Of a DNA stretch of 64,000 nt, positions 56,054 through 64,000 are shown one piece after another. Positions within the stretch are counted from its first letter, which is position 1. Every line of letters begins with the position of its first letter. Below the pieces are notes generated by a model that made no database searches, was not told the DNA's origin, and was given only the letters and a program-made list of their open reading frames with translations. The translations under genes were made by a program, and so were the position numbers. Source of the stretch: Mycolicibacterium aurum (GTDB lineage: Bacteria; Actinomycetota; Actinomycetes; Mycobacteriales; Mycobacteriaceae); contig LT549889.1 in assembly GCA_900078775.1 (NCBI GenBank), forward strand, positions 496,001 through 560,000, read 5' to 3'.

Positions 56054-57561
56054 TCGCGTCCCGCCTCGTCACCAGTCAGATCTGGCTGGTCACCGGTAGC
56101 CAGTCGATGTACGGTCCGGACACCCTGCAGCAGGTCGCCGACCAGTCCCGGCAGATCACCGAGATGCTCGACGCCGGCACCGAGGTCCCGGTCGAGGTGC
56201 GCTGGCTGCCCGTGGTCACCGACGCCGAGCAGATCGCCCGGGTCCTCGGCGCGGCCAACGCGAGCGAGGACTGCATCGGCGTCATCGCGTGGATGCACAC
56301 CTTCTCCCCGGCCAAGATGTGGATCCGCGGGCTCAAGTCACTGCGGAAACCGCTGCTGCACCTGCACACCCAGTTCGGTGTCGAGCTGCCCTGGCAGAGC
56401 ATCGACATGGATTTCATGAACCTGAACCAGGCCGCGCACGGCGACCGGGAGTTCGGATACATCCAGTCTCGGCTCTCCACCTCCCGCAAGACGATCGCCG
56501 GGCACGTCAGCGATCCACGCACCCGTGCGCGGATCGGGTCCTGGGCCCGCGCCGCGCTCGGTGTCGCCGAGTTGTCGACGCTGAAGGTGGCCCGGTTCGG
56601 TGACAACATGCGCGGGGTGGCGGTCACCGAGGGCGACAAGGTCGAGGCGGAGGCACATTTCGGTGCCTCGATCGACGCCTACGGGGTCAACGATCTCGTC
56701 GATGCGGTGCAACGGGTCCGGCCCGTCGAGGTCGACAAGCTGATCAGCGAGTACGAACACACCTACCGGGTGGCCCCGGAACTGCTGCGCGGCGGCGACC
56801 GGCACCGGTCGCTGCGGCACGGCGCCCAGATCGAACTCGGCCTGCGGAACTTTCTCACCGACGGCGGCTTCCACGCCTTCACCACCAACTTCGAGGACCT
56901 CGGTGGTCTGCGGCAACTGCCCGGGCTGGCGGTGCAGCGACTGATGGCCGACGGCTACGGGTTCGGCGGCGAGGGCGATTGGAAGACCGCCATGATGCTG
57001 CGCACCGTGAAGGCGATGGCCGAGGGACTGCCCGGGGGCACCTCGTTCATGGAGGACTACACCTACGACCTGACACCCGGGAAGGAGCGGATCCTGGGCG
57101 CGCACATGCTGGAGGTGTGCCCGAGCATCGCCGCGGACATCCCGACCCTGGAAGTGCACCCGCTGTCGATCGGCGACCGCGAGGACCCGGTGCGGCTGCG
57201 GTTCACCGCCGCGCCGGCGCAGGCCGTCATCCTCGGCATCTGCGATATGGGCAGCCGGTTCCGGCTGGTGGCCAACGAGGTTCGGGTCGTCGAACCGGAA
57301 CAGGAACTGCCCAGTCTGCCGGTGGCGTGCGCGGTGTGGGAACCCAGACCGTCCTGGTCGGCGTCCACCGAATGCTGGCTGATGGCCGGAGCCCCGCACC
57401 ACACCGTGCTGACCACCGCCGTCGGCACCGAGGTGATCGAGGACTTCGCCACCATGACCGAAACCGAACTGCTCGTCATCGATGACACCACCACGGTCCG
57501 TGGCTTCGGTCACGAACTGAAATGGAACGACGTGTACCACCATGTCGCCGCCGGTCTCTGA
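56050..57561 (+). CDS. araA: L-arabinose isomerase
   Basis: A 503-residue isomerase converting L-arabinose to L-ribulose. It begins [19 protein letters not shown], typical of AraA, and contains [39 protein letters not shown] and [12 protein letters not shown]. Two catalytic Glu and two Mn-binding His lie in [13 protein letters not shown] and HHTVL. Full length. The start overlaps the araD stop. Confidence 0.96.
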   Translation: MIASRLVTSQIWLVTGSQSMYGPDTLQQVADQSRQITEMLDAGTEVPVEVRWLPVVTDAEQIARVLGAANASEDCIGVIAWMHTFSPAKMWIRGLKSLRKPLLHLHTQFGVELPWQSIDMDFMNLNQAAHGDREFGYIQSRLSTSRKTIAGHVSDPRTRARIGSWARAALGVAELSTLKVARFGDNMRGVAVTEGDKVEAEAHFGASIDAYGVNDLVDAVQRVRPVEVDKLISEYEHTYRVAPELLRGGDRHRSLRHGAQIELGLRNFLTDGGFHAFTTNFEDLGGLRQLPGLAVQRLMADGYGFGGEGDWKTAMMLRTVKAMAEGLPGGTSFMEDYTYDLTPGKERILGAHMLEVCPSIAADIPTLEVHPLSIGDREDPVRLRFTAAPAQAVILGICDMGSRFRLVANEVRVVEPEQELPSLPVACAVWEPRPSWSASTECWLMAGAPHHTVLTTAVGTEVIEDFATMTETELLVIDDTTTVRGFGHELKWNDVYHHVAAGL

Positions 57562-57576
57562 GCGGCGGCCGCGCTG

Positions 57577-58587
57577 ATGCTGGCCGCGAGGCTGCATGCG
57601 GTCGGTGACCTGCGGGTCGCCTCCGAAGACGATCCGGGCGATGCGCCGGCCGGGTGGTCGCTGCTGGCGGTGACCTCGGTCGGTATCTGCGGATCCGATC
57701 TGCACTGGTTCACCGACGGCGGTATCGGGGAGAACCGGATCGAGCGTCCGGTGGTGCCCGGCCACGAATTCGCGGCTCGGGCGTTGAGCGGGCCGCACGC
57801 CGGCCGACGGGTGGCCGTCGATCCGGCCATCCCGTGCGGGCACTGCGAACTTTGCTGGGCCGGGCATCACAATCTCTGTCCGGCAGTGCGATTCGCCGGT
57901 CACGGCACGGTGGACGGGGCGTTGCAGGAGTATCTGCGGTGGCCGGATCACCTGCTGCATCCGCTGCCGGACCAACTCAGCGACGATGCCGGTGCGCTGC
58001 TGGAACCGCTCGGCGTGGCCATCCACGCCGCCGATGTCGCCCATCTGCGGCCCGGGGACGATGTGCTGATCGCGGGTGCCGGCCCGATCGGGGTGCTGGC
58101 GGTGCAGGTGGCGCTGCGGCGCGGTGCCGCGCGGGTGTTCGTCACCGAGCCGCTGGCCCACCGGCGCGCCACCGCGTTGCGGGCCGGTGCCACGGCAGCA
58201 TGGCCGCCGCTGGGCGCCGCCCGGCAGATTCGCGACGCCACCCACGGCCGCGGCGTCGACGTGGTGATCGAACTGGCCGGCACCGACGCGGCCATCGCGA
58301 CCGCGGTGGCCGCGGCCCGCCCGGGCGGGCGGGTGGCGCTGGCCGGCATCCCGTCGCAGGATGCGTCGTCATTTCCCGCCGCGGCGGCCCGCCGGAAGGG
58401 CCTGACCTTCGCGATGGTGCGTCGGATGAAGGACACCTACCCGCGGGCCATCGCCCTGGCGGTGGCCGGGGTGGACCTCGACGCACTGGTCACCGAACGC
58501 CACGGGCTGGGGGAGGCGGCGACCGCCTTCGACGCCGCCGCCAGGCGCCGGGGCGACAAGGTTGTGGTGGCGGTCAGCGACGGCTGA
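57577..58587 (+). CDS. Zinc-dependent polyol/alcohol dehydrogenase
   Basis: A 336-residue medium-chain dehydrogenase. Catalytic zinc ligands are Cys in GICGSDLHW, His-Glu in PGHEF and a Glu in LLEPLGVAIHA. The structural zinc Cys cluster is CGHCELCWAGHHNLC. The NAD loop is GAGPIGVLAVQ. It resembles L-idonate, sorbitol and arabinitol dehydrogenases. It starts 15 bases after araA and is probably the last gene of the rightward operon, so a pentitol or sugar-acid substrate linked to arabinose is likely but unproven. Confidence 0.85.
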   Translation: MLAARLHAVGDLRVASEDDPGDAPAGWSLLAVTSVGICGSDLHWFTDGGIGENRIERPVVPGHEFAARALSGPHAGRRVAVDPAIPCGHCELCWAGHHNLCPAVRFAGHGTVDGALQEYLRWPDHLLHPLPDQLSDDAGALLEPLGVAIHAADVAHLRPGDDVLIAGAGPIGVLAVQVALRRGAARVFVTEPLAHRRATALRAGATAAWPPLGAARQIRDATHGRGVDVVIELAGTDAAIATAVAAARPGGRVALAGIPSQDASSFPAAAARRKGLTFAMVRRMKDTYPRAIALAVAGVDLDALVTERHGLGEAATAFDAAARRRGDKVVVAVSDG

Positions 58588-58609
58588 GCGGGCGGGCGTG
58601 GTCCGAGGC

Positions 58610-59004
58610 GCGCTGATCAACTGCCAGGCCGGCGCTTCGGCGCTTAGGCCGAGGATCGTAGCCATCTGCTGACCCGGATCCTCGGCATAAGGCGCCGAAG
58701 CGGACGGTGCGTGCGATCTTCGCGCACTCGGTGGCCAATCGTGCTTCCCGCCAACGCATCCGCGGGCGGACGTGCAGTTCGAGCTTCGGATACAGGGTGC
58801 TGTGCTCCTGCAGGTAGGGCAGCACTTCCAGGTCGTCGAGGACTTCCACCGGGTGGGGCTGCACACCCTTGGCGCGTGATCCTCGAAACCCCCTGCGGCA
58901 GCGGAGATCACCTGGCGGTTCACGCCACGGCGCGCCAAGTCGCGGGCCAAGGTCAGTCAGGCGGGACCGGCCCCGACCACCAGCACGTTCAGGTCGTTGG
59001 TCAT
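58610..59004 (-). pseudogene. Remnant of an FAD-dependent aromatic monooxygenase
   Basis: From ATG 59004 the minus strand reads MTNDLNVLVVGAGPA, then an in-frame TGA where Gly is expected, then LTLARDLARRGV. A later frame change gives GSRAKGVQPHPVEVLDDLEV and YPKLELHV, which fit the next conserved segments of pentachlorophenol-monooxygenase-like enzymes. Only about the first quarter of a normal gene remains before homology fades near 58750. The stop, the frameshift and the truncation mark it as decayed. It sits beside an intact FAD monooxygenase. Confidence 0.75.
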
Positions 59005-59065
59005 GTCCGTCCGATCCAGGCACTTCGCGCCGCCCTATGACTGCTTCGAGGTCAGATCCACCGAT

Positions 59066-60412
59066 CTAGGGACGGTGACGTACCGCCCCTCGGCGCCGGT
59101 CGAACATCCCCGCCTCGTAGGCCCGCGCGGCCTCGCGCCCGAGATCGCGACGCAATGTCCGCCACAGGTCCCGGTTCTCGACGCGGGAGTCCCGGGCCGC
59201 CGCGGCCACCCAACGCACCAGCCGGGCCGGGGTGAACACCTGCGTCGGCCGTCGGCGCCGGCTGAAGACATCGAGCAGTTCGGTGGCGCGGGCCGGGTCG
59301 TCGGCGAACCAGCGGTAGGCGGCGGACTCGATCGGCGAGATGGTCTCGCCCAGCCCTAACCCATTGGCCCACTGGTACATCGGCAGACACTGGGCATCGC
59401 GGTCGGCCTCCCAGGCGGCCAGCGCGGCGTCGAGTGCGGCCGGATCGTCGAGATGCGGTGCGGCCGCTTCGCCGAGCAGCCGGCCGAACCGCAGGGCGTC
59501 CCGGATGCCCTGGGCCGTCACCGGGTCCTTGAAGTGCCCGGCATCCCCGGCCAGCGCCCAACCGGGGCCGTGGGAATGGCGGAAGTAGGACGGATGTGAC
59601 ACCGAGGTGAACACCCGGCCCTGCCGGGTGCAACCGGACAACCGCTCCCGGAACGCCGGAACGCGATCGATGGCCGCGGCGAACGCGGCGTCGGCATCGG
59701 CGCGGAACTCCTCGGCGCGGGCGACGGGCGGCATCAGCAGTGCCACGAGTTGTCCACCATCGCAGGGGAATACCGTCACCAGGTCATCGCCCTCGCGCCA
59801 CTGCATGGCGAGGCTGCGGCACGCGTCCGGGGCGTCGAGATAGTAGGCGTAGGCCATCATCCGCTGGTTCTCACAGCGATGGTGTTCGCGTGAGCCGACC
59901 AGTCGGGCCACGGTCGAGCGGCGGCCATCGGCGCCGATCACCAGCCTTGCGGTGATGCTGCTCTGCGCACCGTCGCGGTGGCGCACCTGCACACCGGTCA
60001 CGCGGCCGGTGTCATCGCGGAGCAGACTGGTCACCCGGGTGTGTTCGCGCACCTCGGCGCCGGCCTCGCGTGCGGTCTGGACCAGCGCCAGGTCCAGTCC
60101 CGGGCGACGCACGCAGGACCCGTGATCCAGTCCCTCGTAGGGGCCGTAGCGCCCGATCACATCGACGCCGGGGGAGCCCAACCCACCGTGGGTGTGCAGT
60201 GGCGGGTCCAGGTCGAGGACCCGTTTTCGCGCGCCCAGCCGTTCCAGTTCGGCCCAGTGGTGGGGGAAGAACAGGTGAGTGGACAGGGTGTCGGAGGGGA
60301 ACGCCGCGCTGTCGACCGCGATGACGGAGCGTCCGCGGCGGGCCAGGGGGATCGCGGCCGCCGATCCGGCACAGCGGCTGCCGACGATGAGCACTTCGGT
60401 TTCTTCGGCCAT
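59066..60412 (-). CDS. FAD-dependent monooxygenase/oxidoreductase
   Basis: A 448-residue flavoprotein of the PHBH/geranylgeranyl-reductase group. It has VLIVGSRCAGSAAAIPLARRG (dinucleotide fold, with Ser-Arg-Cys inside the loop), VIGADGRRSTVARL (DG motif) and ALAGDAGHFKDPVTAQGI (GD motif). The substrate is unknown. It is divergent from the TetR gene at 60492 and is its likeliest target. The shared 79-bp region holds an AT-rich palindrome. The start is ATG 60412. Confidence 0.85.
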   Translation of the reverse strand: MAEETEVLIVGSRCAGSAAAIPLARRGRSVIAVDSAAFPSDTLSTHLFFPHHWAELERLGARKRVLDLDPPLHTHGGLGSPGVDVIGRYGPYEGLDHGSCVRRPGLDLALVQTAREAGAEVREHTRVTSLLRDDTGRVTGVQVRHRDGAQSSITARLVIGADGRRSTVARLVGSREHHRCENQRMMAYAYYLDAPDACRSLAMQWREGDDLVTVFPCDGGQLVALLMPPVARAEEFRADADAAFAAAIDRVPAFRERLSGCTRQGRVFTSVSHPSYFRHSHGPGWALAGDAGHFKDPVTAQGIRDALRFGRLLGEAAAPHLDDPAALDAALAAWEADRDAQCLPMYQWANGLGLGETISPIESAAYRWFADDPARATELLDVFSRRRRPTQVFTPARLVRWVAAAARDSRVENRDLWRTLRRDLGREAARAYEAGMFDRRRGAVRHRP

Positions 60413-60450
60413 AGCGTCATCGTCGCAGATCGAAGGGTTTTAAGAAGACT

Positions 60451-60485
60451 ATTCAAAAAATGAATCAACTTCTATCGTCTATGCT
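60451..60485. promoter_or_regulatory. Operator and leaderless -10 between monooxygenase and TetR genes
   Basis: ATTCA-AAAAA-TGAAT (60451-60465) is a palindrome in an AT-rich patch. TATGCT (60480-60485) is six bases before the TetR ATG 60492 and fits a leaderless promoter, with the palindrome where a -35 would be. Confidence 0.5.
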
Positions 60486-60491
60486 GGCGCG

Positions 60492-61181
60492 ATGACGACG
60501 CAATCCGCGCGCGCGGACCGGCGCCGGGCCCGGACCCGCAGCCGGATCCTGGAGGCCGCCGAGGTCGTCTTCAGTCGGCACGGTTTCGACGGCGCCCGCA
60601 TCGAGACCATCGCCGAGGACGCCGACGTATCCGTCGGCACCATCTACACCCACTTCGACGGCAAGCGCGGGGTGTATCTGCACCTGGTGGACCGGGCGCT
60701 GGAACTGTTCGCCGAATACATGGCCCGCTCCGAGGATCCGGCGCTGAGTCCCCTGCAGCGGGTGCTGGCCGGTGGCGACGCCTACCTGCGTTTCCATCTC
60801 GACCACCCGGGGGCCTTTCAGTTCCTCGCCTACCGCAGCCCGGGATCGGCGCCGCTGTCTGCGGAGGCGGATGTCGAGGCCCGCATCCGGGACCGGGTGG
60901 GAGTCCTGTTGGAACGCTTCGCCACCCAGATCGATGCCGCCATCGCCGCCGGGGAGGCCCGCCCGGTGGATTCCAGACGGTTGACCCGCTACCTGTGGGG
61001 CGCGTGGAACGGGGTGATCGCGCTCGGCCTGCAACCCGACGGACTCCGGATCTCCGATGCCGAGATCGCCGAGACCCTGGAACTGGCCCGCTGGCTGCTG
61101 CGTGAGGGCCTCGCTGGTTCAGCCCTCCGCGATTCGAACGGTGAAGTGGGGGAACGAGTCCCGCTGCCGAAGATCGGCTGA
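60492..61181 (+). CDS. TetR/AcrR family transcriptional regulator
   Basis: A 229-residue regulator. The DNA-binding domain reads RIETIAEDADVSVGTIYTHF, and the C-terminal domain is WHG/TetR_C-like (YLRFHLDHPGAFQFLAYRSP). It is divergent from the FAD monooxygenase, the common arrangement of a local repressor. The ligand is probably an aromatic or hydrophobic substrate of the enzyme (inference). ATG 60492 matches the leaderless promoter. Confidence 0.87.
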   Translation: MTTQSARADRRRARTRSRILEAAEVVFSRHGFDGARIETIAEDADVSVGTIYTHFDGKRGVYLHLVDRALELFAEYMARSEDPALSPLQRVLAGGDAYLRFHLDHPGAFQFLAYRSPGSAPLSAEADVEARIRDRVGVLLERFATQIDAAIAAGEARPVDSRRLTRYLWGAWNGVIALGLQPDGLRISDAEIAETLELARWLLREGLAGSALRDSNGEVGERVPLPKIG

Positions 61182-61195
61182 CCGGCGCTGCCGCG

Positions 61196-61561
61196 TCAAC
61201 TCGCCGCCCACTGTTTGGCCTGCTCCAGCTCGTCGAGCCCGAACAACTTGGTTTCGCCCGGGATCATCCAGGACAGTGCGTGCAGGGTGTGCACGATCCA
61301 TTCCTTGTCGGTGACGACGGCGGTGCGTTTGAAGGCCGCGAAGTGTTTGACGTTGCTGAAGCCCTGTTTGATATCGGCGAACAGCCCGCCGGGCCCGAAG
61401 CCCGCATAGTCGCGGCCGATCACCTCGACGAATCGGATCTCGTCGCTGTTCAGCAGGCGTTCCATGGTGGGCTTGAAGTCGTCGAGATCGTCGGCGCTGA
61501 CCCGTCCCGACACCCGGATGCCGGTGACGCCGGCGGGCATGTCCTGCAGTTCTTCGATCAT
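61196..61561 (-). CDS. SpoIIAA-like (STAS-fold) protein
   Basis: A 121-residue protein of the SpoIIAA-like family: GIRVSGRVSADDLDDFKPTM, GRDYAGFGPGGLFADIKQGF, FAAFKRTAVVTDKEWI and KLFGLDELEQAKQW. Members are small stress-related or lipid-binding proteins of unclear role; no anti-sigma partner is nearby. ATG 61561 is chosen because the open frame upstream lacks family features. It converges on the TetR gene 14 bases away. Confidence 0.82.
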   Translation of the reverse strand: MIEELQDMPAGVTGIRVSGRVSADDLDDFKPTMERLLNSDEIRFVEVIGRDYAGFGPGGLFADIKQGFSNVKHFAAFKRTAVVTDKEWIVHTLHALSWMIPGETKLFGLDELEQAKQWAAS

Positions 61562-61745
61562 GAGGACCTCCAATGGTTGCCACTCTCGAGAATAGGCCCG
61601 CGGCGACCGTGGCAGGTCACAATGACGGCCGCTGCGCCCGCCAGATAGATTGGTCCCCCGGAGCGGACCTCGGACCGTCGTTGGGCAGAAGTACAGCGCG
61701 CCGACAGCGTTCGGCAGCGCAGGTGACAATGAGGAAACGTGAGGC

Positions 61746-63014
61746 ATGTCTTCGTCTTCGGTAAGTGACTGCGGTGCATCGCCGTCTGCGGTATCGCGCC
61801 CCTCCCGGCGGCAACTGATCCAGGTGCGCCTGGCGGTGTTCGCGGTCTTCACTGCCTTCGGCGTCTCGGTGTCGTCCTGGGCGGTGCACCTGCCCTCGCT
61901 GCAACGCGCGACCGGCATCTCGACCGCGATGCTCGGCACAGTCATCCTGCTGTACGGACTCGGGGCGCTGGTGGGAATGCAGTTCTGCGGGCCGCTGTCG
62001 GACCGCTGGGGTCCGGGACGTCTTTCGTTGGTCAGCGCGACGCTGATGGCGGTGACCATGCCGCTGCCGTTCGTGACCGACAGCCTGGGTTGGGCGATCG
62101 GCGGCGCGGTTGTGTTCGGTGTCGTCACCGGCGCCACCGACGTGGCCATGAACGCCGCCGCGGTGGCCGTCGAACGAGCCTACGGTCGGCCGATCATGGC
62201 GGCGTTCCACGGTCTGTTCTCGATCGGCACTGTGATCGGATCCGGTATCGCCGCAATCGGTTTCCTGGTCCACGCATCGACCGTGGTGATGACCGGGCTG
62301 CTGGCCGTGGTGGCCGTGGGGCTGACGGCGGTGGCCGCACCCTGGCTGCGCAGTCCGGTGCTGGCCGGCACCGACCCCGGTGCGGACGCCACCGCCGACC
62401 CCACCTCCGAGCCCGGTGCCGATCGGAGGCCCGGCGCCCGCCGGGTCCTGGTGCTGGGTGCGATGGCCTTCCTGTGCCTGCTGTGCGAAGGCTCCGCCAT
62501 GGACTGGTCCAGCCTGCACGCCCAGCAGCATCTGGGCGCTTCGCCGGCGCAGGGCACGATGGCGTTCGCTTCGGTGGTGACCGCGATGACCATCGCCCGG
62601 TTCTTCCTGGACCGCATCGCGCACCGGGTCGGCCCGGTCGCCGTGGTGCGTTACGGCAGTCTGCTCATGGTGGCCGGTGCGCTGCTGGTGGTCACCGTGC
62701 CGACCCTGCCGGCCGTCATGCTGGGCTGGGCCCTGTTCGGGCTCGGGTTGGCCGGCAGCACCCCGCAGGTGTTCAGCACCGCAGGCAATCTCGGCGGCCA
62801 CGATTCGGGCCGGGTGTTGGGCCGGGTGGTCGGGATGGGCTACATCGCATTCCTGGCCGGGCCCGCGCTGGTGGGATGGATCGGCGAGGCCACCTCGCTG
62901 AACACCGCGCTGTTCATCCCCGTCATCGCCGGGGTGGTGTGTGTCCTCGCGGCGGGCACCGTCCGCCACGAGGACACCCACCTGCCCGCGGGGGTTACAC
63001 CGCCTGCTCGGTAG
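61746..63014 (+). CDS. MFS transporter (YbjJ-like)
   Basis: A 422-residue major facilitator with twelve predicted helices. It has the loop CGPLSDRWGPGR after TM2, a long hydrophilic linker (about residues 210-230) and the second-half start VLVLGAMAFLCLLCEGSAMDWSS. The last motif and GNLGGHDSGRVLG are shared with the YbjJ group. Substrate unknown; probably a proton-coupled exporter. ATG 61746 follows GTGAGGC. The 3' end overlaps the SDR gene by 20 bases. Confidence 0.85.
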   Translation: MSSSSVSDCGASPSAVSRPSRRQLIQVRLAVFAVFTAFGVSVSSWAVHLPSLQRATGISTAMLGTVILLYGLGALVGMQFCGPLSDRWGPGRLSLVSATLMAVTMPLPFVTDSLGWAIGGAVVFGVVTGATDVAMNAAAVAVERAYGRPIMAAFHGLFSIGTVIGSGIAAIGFLVHASTVVMTGLLAVVAVGLTAVAAPWLRSPVLAGTDPGADATADPTSEPGADRRPGARRVLVLGAMAFLCLLCEGSAMDWSSLHAQQHLGASPAQGTMAFASVVTAMTIARFFLDRIAHRVGPVAVVRYGSLLMVAGALLVVTVPTLPAVMLGWALFGLGLAGSTPQVFSTAGNLGGHDSGRVLGRVVGMGYIAFLAGPALVGWIGEATSLNTALFIPVIAGVVCVLAAGTVRHEDTHLPAGVTPPAR

Positions 63015-63771
63015 GCAGGATGGTGATCTCGGTGAGGTTGACGTGCCGGGGCACCGCCGCGATGAAGCCGACTGTCTCGGCGACATCGGCCGCGGTGAGC
63101 ACGTCGATGTCTCGGATCAGATCGGCCATCAGCCGGGTCGCATCGGGATCGGTGACGTGCGACGGTAATTCGGTGTCGACCATGCCCGGCTCGATGGTGC
63201 TGACCCGAACCCTCTTGCGTCCCAGCTCCACCCGCAGCAGCCGGGTGAGCTGACTGATGTAGGCCTTGGTTCCCGAGTACACCGAGAACTTCTCCAGCAC
63301 CCGGGTCGCCGCGATCGAGGAGGTGGTGATCAGGTCCGCCGGTTTCCCGGCCGCGGCCGACTCGATCAGTTGCGGGACGAACGCCCCGATCACGTTCATC
63401 ACCCCGCTGATGTTGAGGTCGATCTGGTGCTGCCACTCGTCGAACCGGGTGTCCTGCACCGGTGAGATGAGCTGTACCCCGGCATTGTTGAACACCAGAT
63501 CCGCCGGACCGAACGCATCGGCGACCTTCTCGGCGGCGGCCAGCACGGCCGCCCGGTCGGTGACGTCGAGGGGTAGTGCCAGTGCCGCGCCGCCGGCCTC
63601 GGTGATCCGGGCGGCCAGGCTGTCGAGATTGTCCGCGCGGCGGGCGGCCAGGGCGACCTTGGCACCGAGTGTGGCCAGTCGGTGCGCGGTGGCCGCGCCG
63701 ATACCGCTGGATGCTCCGGTGACCACGGCGACACGGCCGGTCAGCGGGGCGGTGGTGATGACGGTGGACAT
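62995..63771 (-). CDS. Short-chain dehydrogenase/reductase
   Basis: A 258-residue classical SDR. The NADP-type loop is VVTGASSGIGAATAHRLA with ARRADNL after strand two. NNAGV, the catalytic Ser in TTSSIAATR and YSGTKAY (Tyr-x-x-x-Lys) are present. The substrate is unknown. ATG 63771 is used; the longer frame upstream has no family features. It is divergent from the XRE-type regulator at 63924, a pairing often seen in actinobacteria. Confidence 0.88.
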   Translation of the reverse strand: MSTVITTAPLTGRVAVVTGASSGIGAATAHRLATLGAKVALAARRADNLDSLAARITEAGGAALALPLDVTDRAAVLAAAEKVADAFGPADLVFNNAGVQLISPVQDTRFDEWQHQIDLNISGVMNVIGAFVPQLIESAAAGKPADLITTSSIAATRVLEKFSVYSGTKAYISQLTRLLRVELGRKRVRVSTIEPGMVDTELPSHVTDPDATRLMADLIRDIDVLTAADVAETVGFIAAVPRHVNLTEITILPTEQAV

Positions 63772-63876
63772 CGTGTGTTCCCTTTCGCAGTGCTTGTTCG
63801 TCTCCTTCACCCAACCGCTCCCGGCGCCGGTCATGGGGCGTCAAACCCGCCCGGCATATCGGGGGACAGGTTGGGC

Positions 63877-63890
63877 CACCTTGAAAGGTG
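63877..63890. promoter_or_regulatory. Palindrome between SDR and XRE-type regulator
   Basis: CACCTT-GA-AAGGTG, a perfect 14-bp palindrome in the 152-bp divergent gap and 34 bases before the regulator ATG. It is a candidate operator for that regulator. Confidence 0.45.
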
Positions 63891-63923
63891 TGGACGTGTC
63901 GGCGCCGGGGCAGACTGGTGCAC

Positions 63924-64000
63924 ATGTCCGATCGCAAACCGGCGGAGCTGGCCGAGTTCCTCAGCGCCCGGCGGGCGCGGCTCACTCCGCAGGACGCGGG
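63924..64000 (+). CDS. XRE-family transcriptional regulator, N-terminal fragment
   Basis: Only the first 25 codons are in the window: MSDRKPAELAEFLSARRARL then TPQDAG. This is the usual beginning of helix-turn-helix regulators that carry an MmyB-like ligand domain. The gene runs off the window edge and looks intact so far. It is divergent from the SDR gene. Confidence 0.65.
   Translation, partial: MSDRKPAELAEFLSARRARLTPQDA

Noticed and set aside
56338..58245. A 635-codon frame antisense to araA and the dehydrogenase
   Set aside because: Shadow of strongly coding plus-strand genes; repetitive charged composition.

Overview
The window is high-GC actinobacterial DNA and almost certainly comes from a non-tuberculous, probably environmental and fast-growing Mycobacterium (Mycolicibacterium). 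The evidence is the gene set (WhiB7, mycoredoxin, AdnA/AdnB, MmpS-like and UPF0182 proteins, mycobacterial EntC), frequent GTG starts and many predicted leaderless starts. From about 0.05 to 34.1 kb the gene order matches, from memory, the M. tuberculosis segment Rv3216 back to Rv3193c. From about 34.1 kb the content becomes accessory.

Core half. Positions 54-2235 hold an acetyltransferase, isochorismate synthase entC and the phosphatase gpm2 on the minus strand. Next come a ParA-like ATPase, a membrane-anchored beta-propeller protein, the RNA helicase rhlE, a ferritin-like protein, an MmpS3-like membrane protein, a DUF3107 protein, a TetR regulator, a membrane metallopeptidase (DUF3152) and the sulfur-carrier activator moeZ. 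A DNA repair block follows: an alkyltransferase-like protein, adnA-adnB (double-strand-break motor nuclease) and the helicase uvrD2, interleaved with an ion channel, nudC and mycoredoxin mrx1. Then comes whiB7, the intrinsic antibiotic-resistance regulator, with its long attenuator leader. An ABC1-family protein, an orphan RiPP-cyclodehydratase-like protein, a DUF2342 protein, a PDZ-Lon protease and a 1000-residue UPF0182 membrane protein close this half.

Accessory half. Positions 34.2-40.4 kb hold an FAD oxidase with a palindromic operator, an initiator tRNA with its own promoter and terminator, a proline/Na+ symporter (putP), a succinate-semialdehyde-type dehydrogenase and a DUF2236 gene with a disrupted 3' end. 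Positions 40.5-58.6 kb form the main system: two tightly overlapping divergent operons around a 278-bp control region with three LacI-type operators and one CRP-like site. Leftward run a ChvE-MmsA-MmsB sugar importer, a small DUF3263-like protein and galT-galK-galM. Rightward run a YtfQ/YtfR/YtfT/YjfF-type (furanose-type) importer, a LacI regulator, araB-araD-araA and a zinc dehydrogenase. Together they would import L-arabinose and galactose. Arabinose would go to xylulose 5-phosphate, and galactose to glucose 1-phosphate provided galE lies elsewhere. These two sugars build the mycobacterial arabinogalactan, so scavenging of wall material is an attractive inference.

The right end (58.6-64 kb) holds a decayed FAD monooxygenase, an intact FAD monooxygenase divergent from a TetR gene, a SpoIIAA-like protein, an MFS transporter, a short-chain dehydrogenase and the start of an XRE-family regulator cut by the window edge. 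I saw no insertion sequence, prophage, CRISPR array or rRNA.
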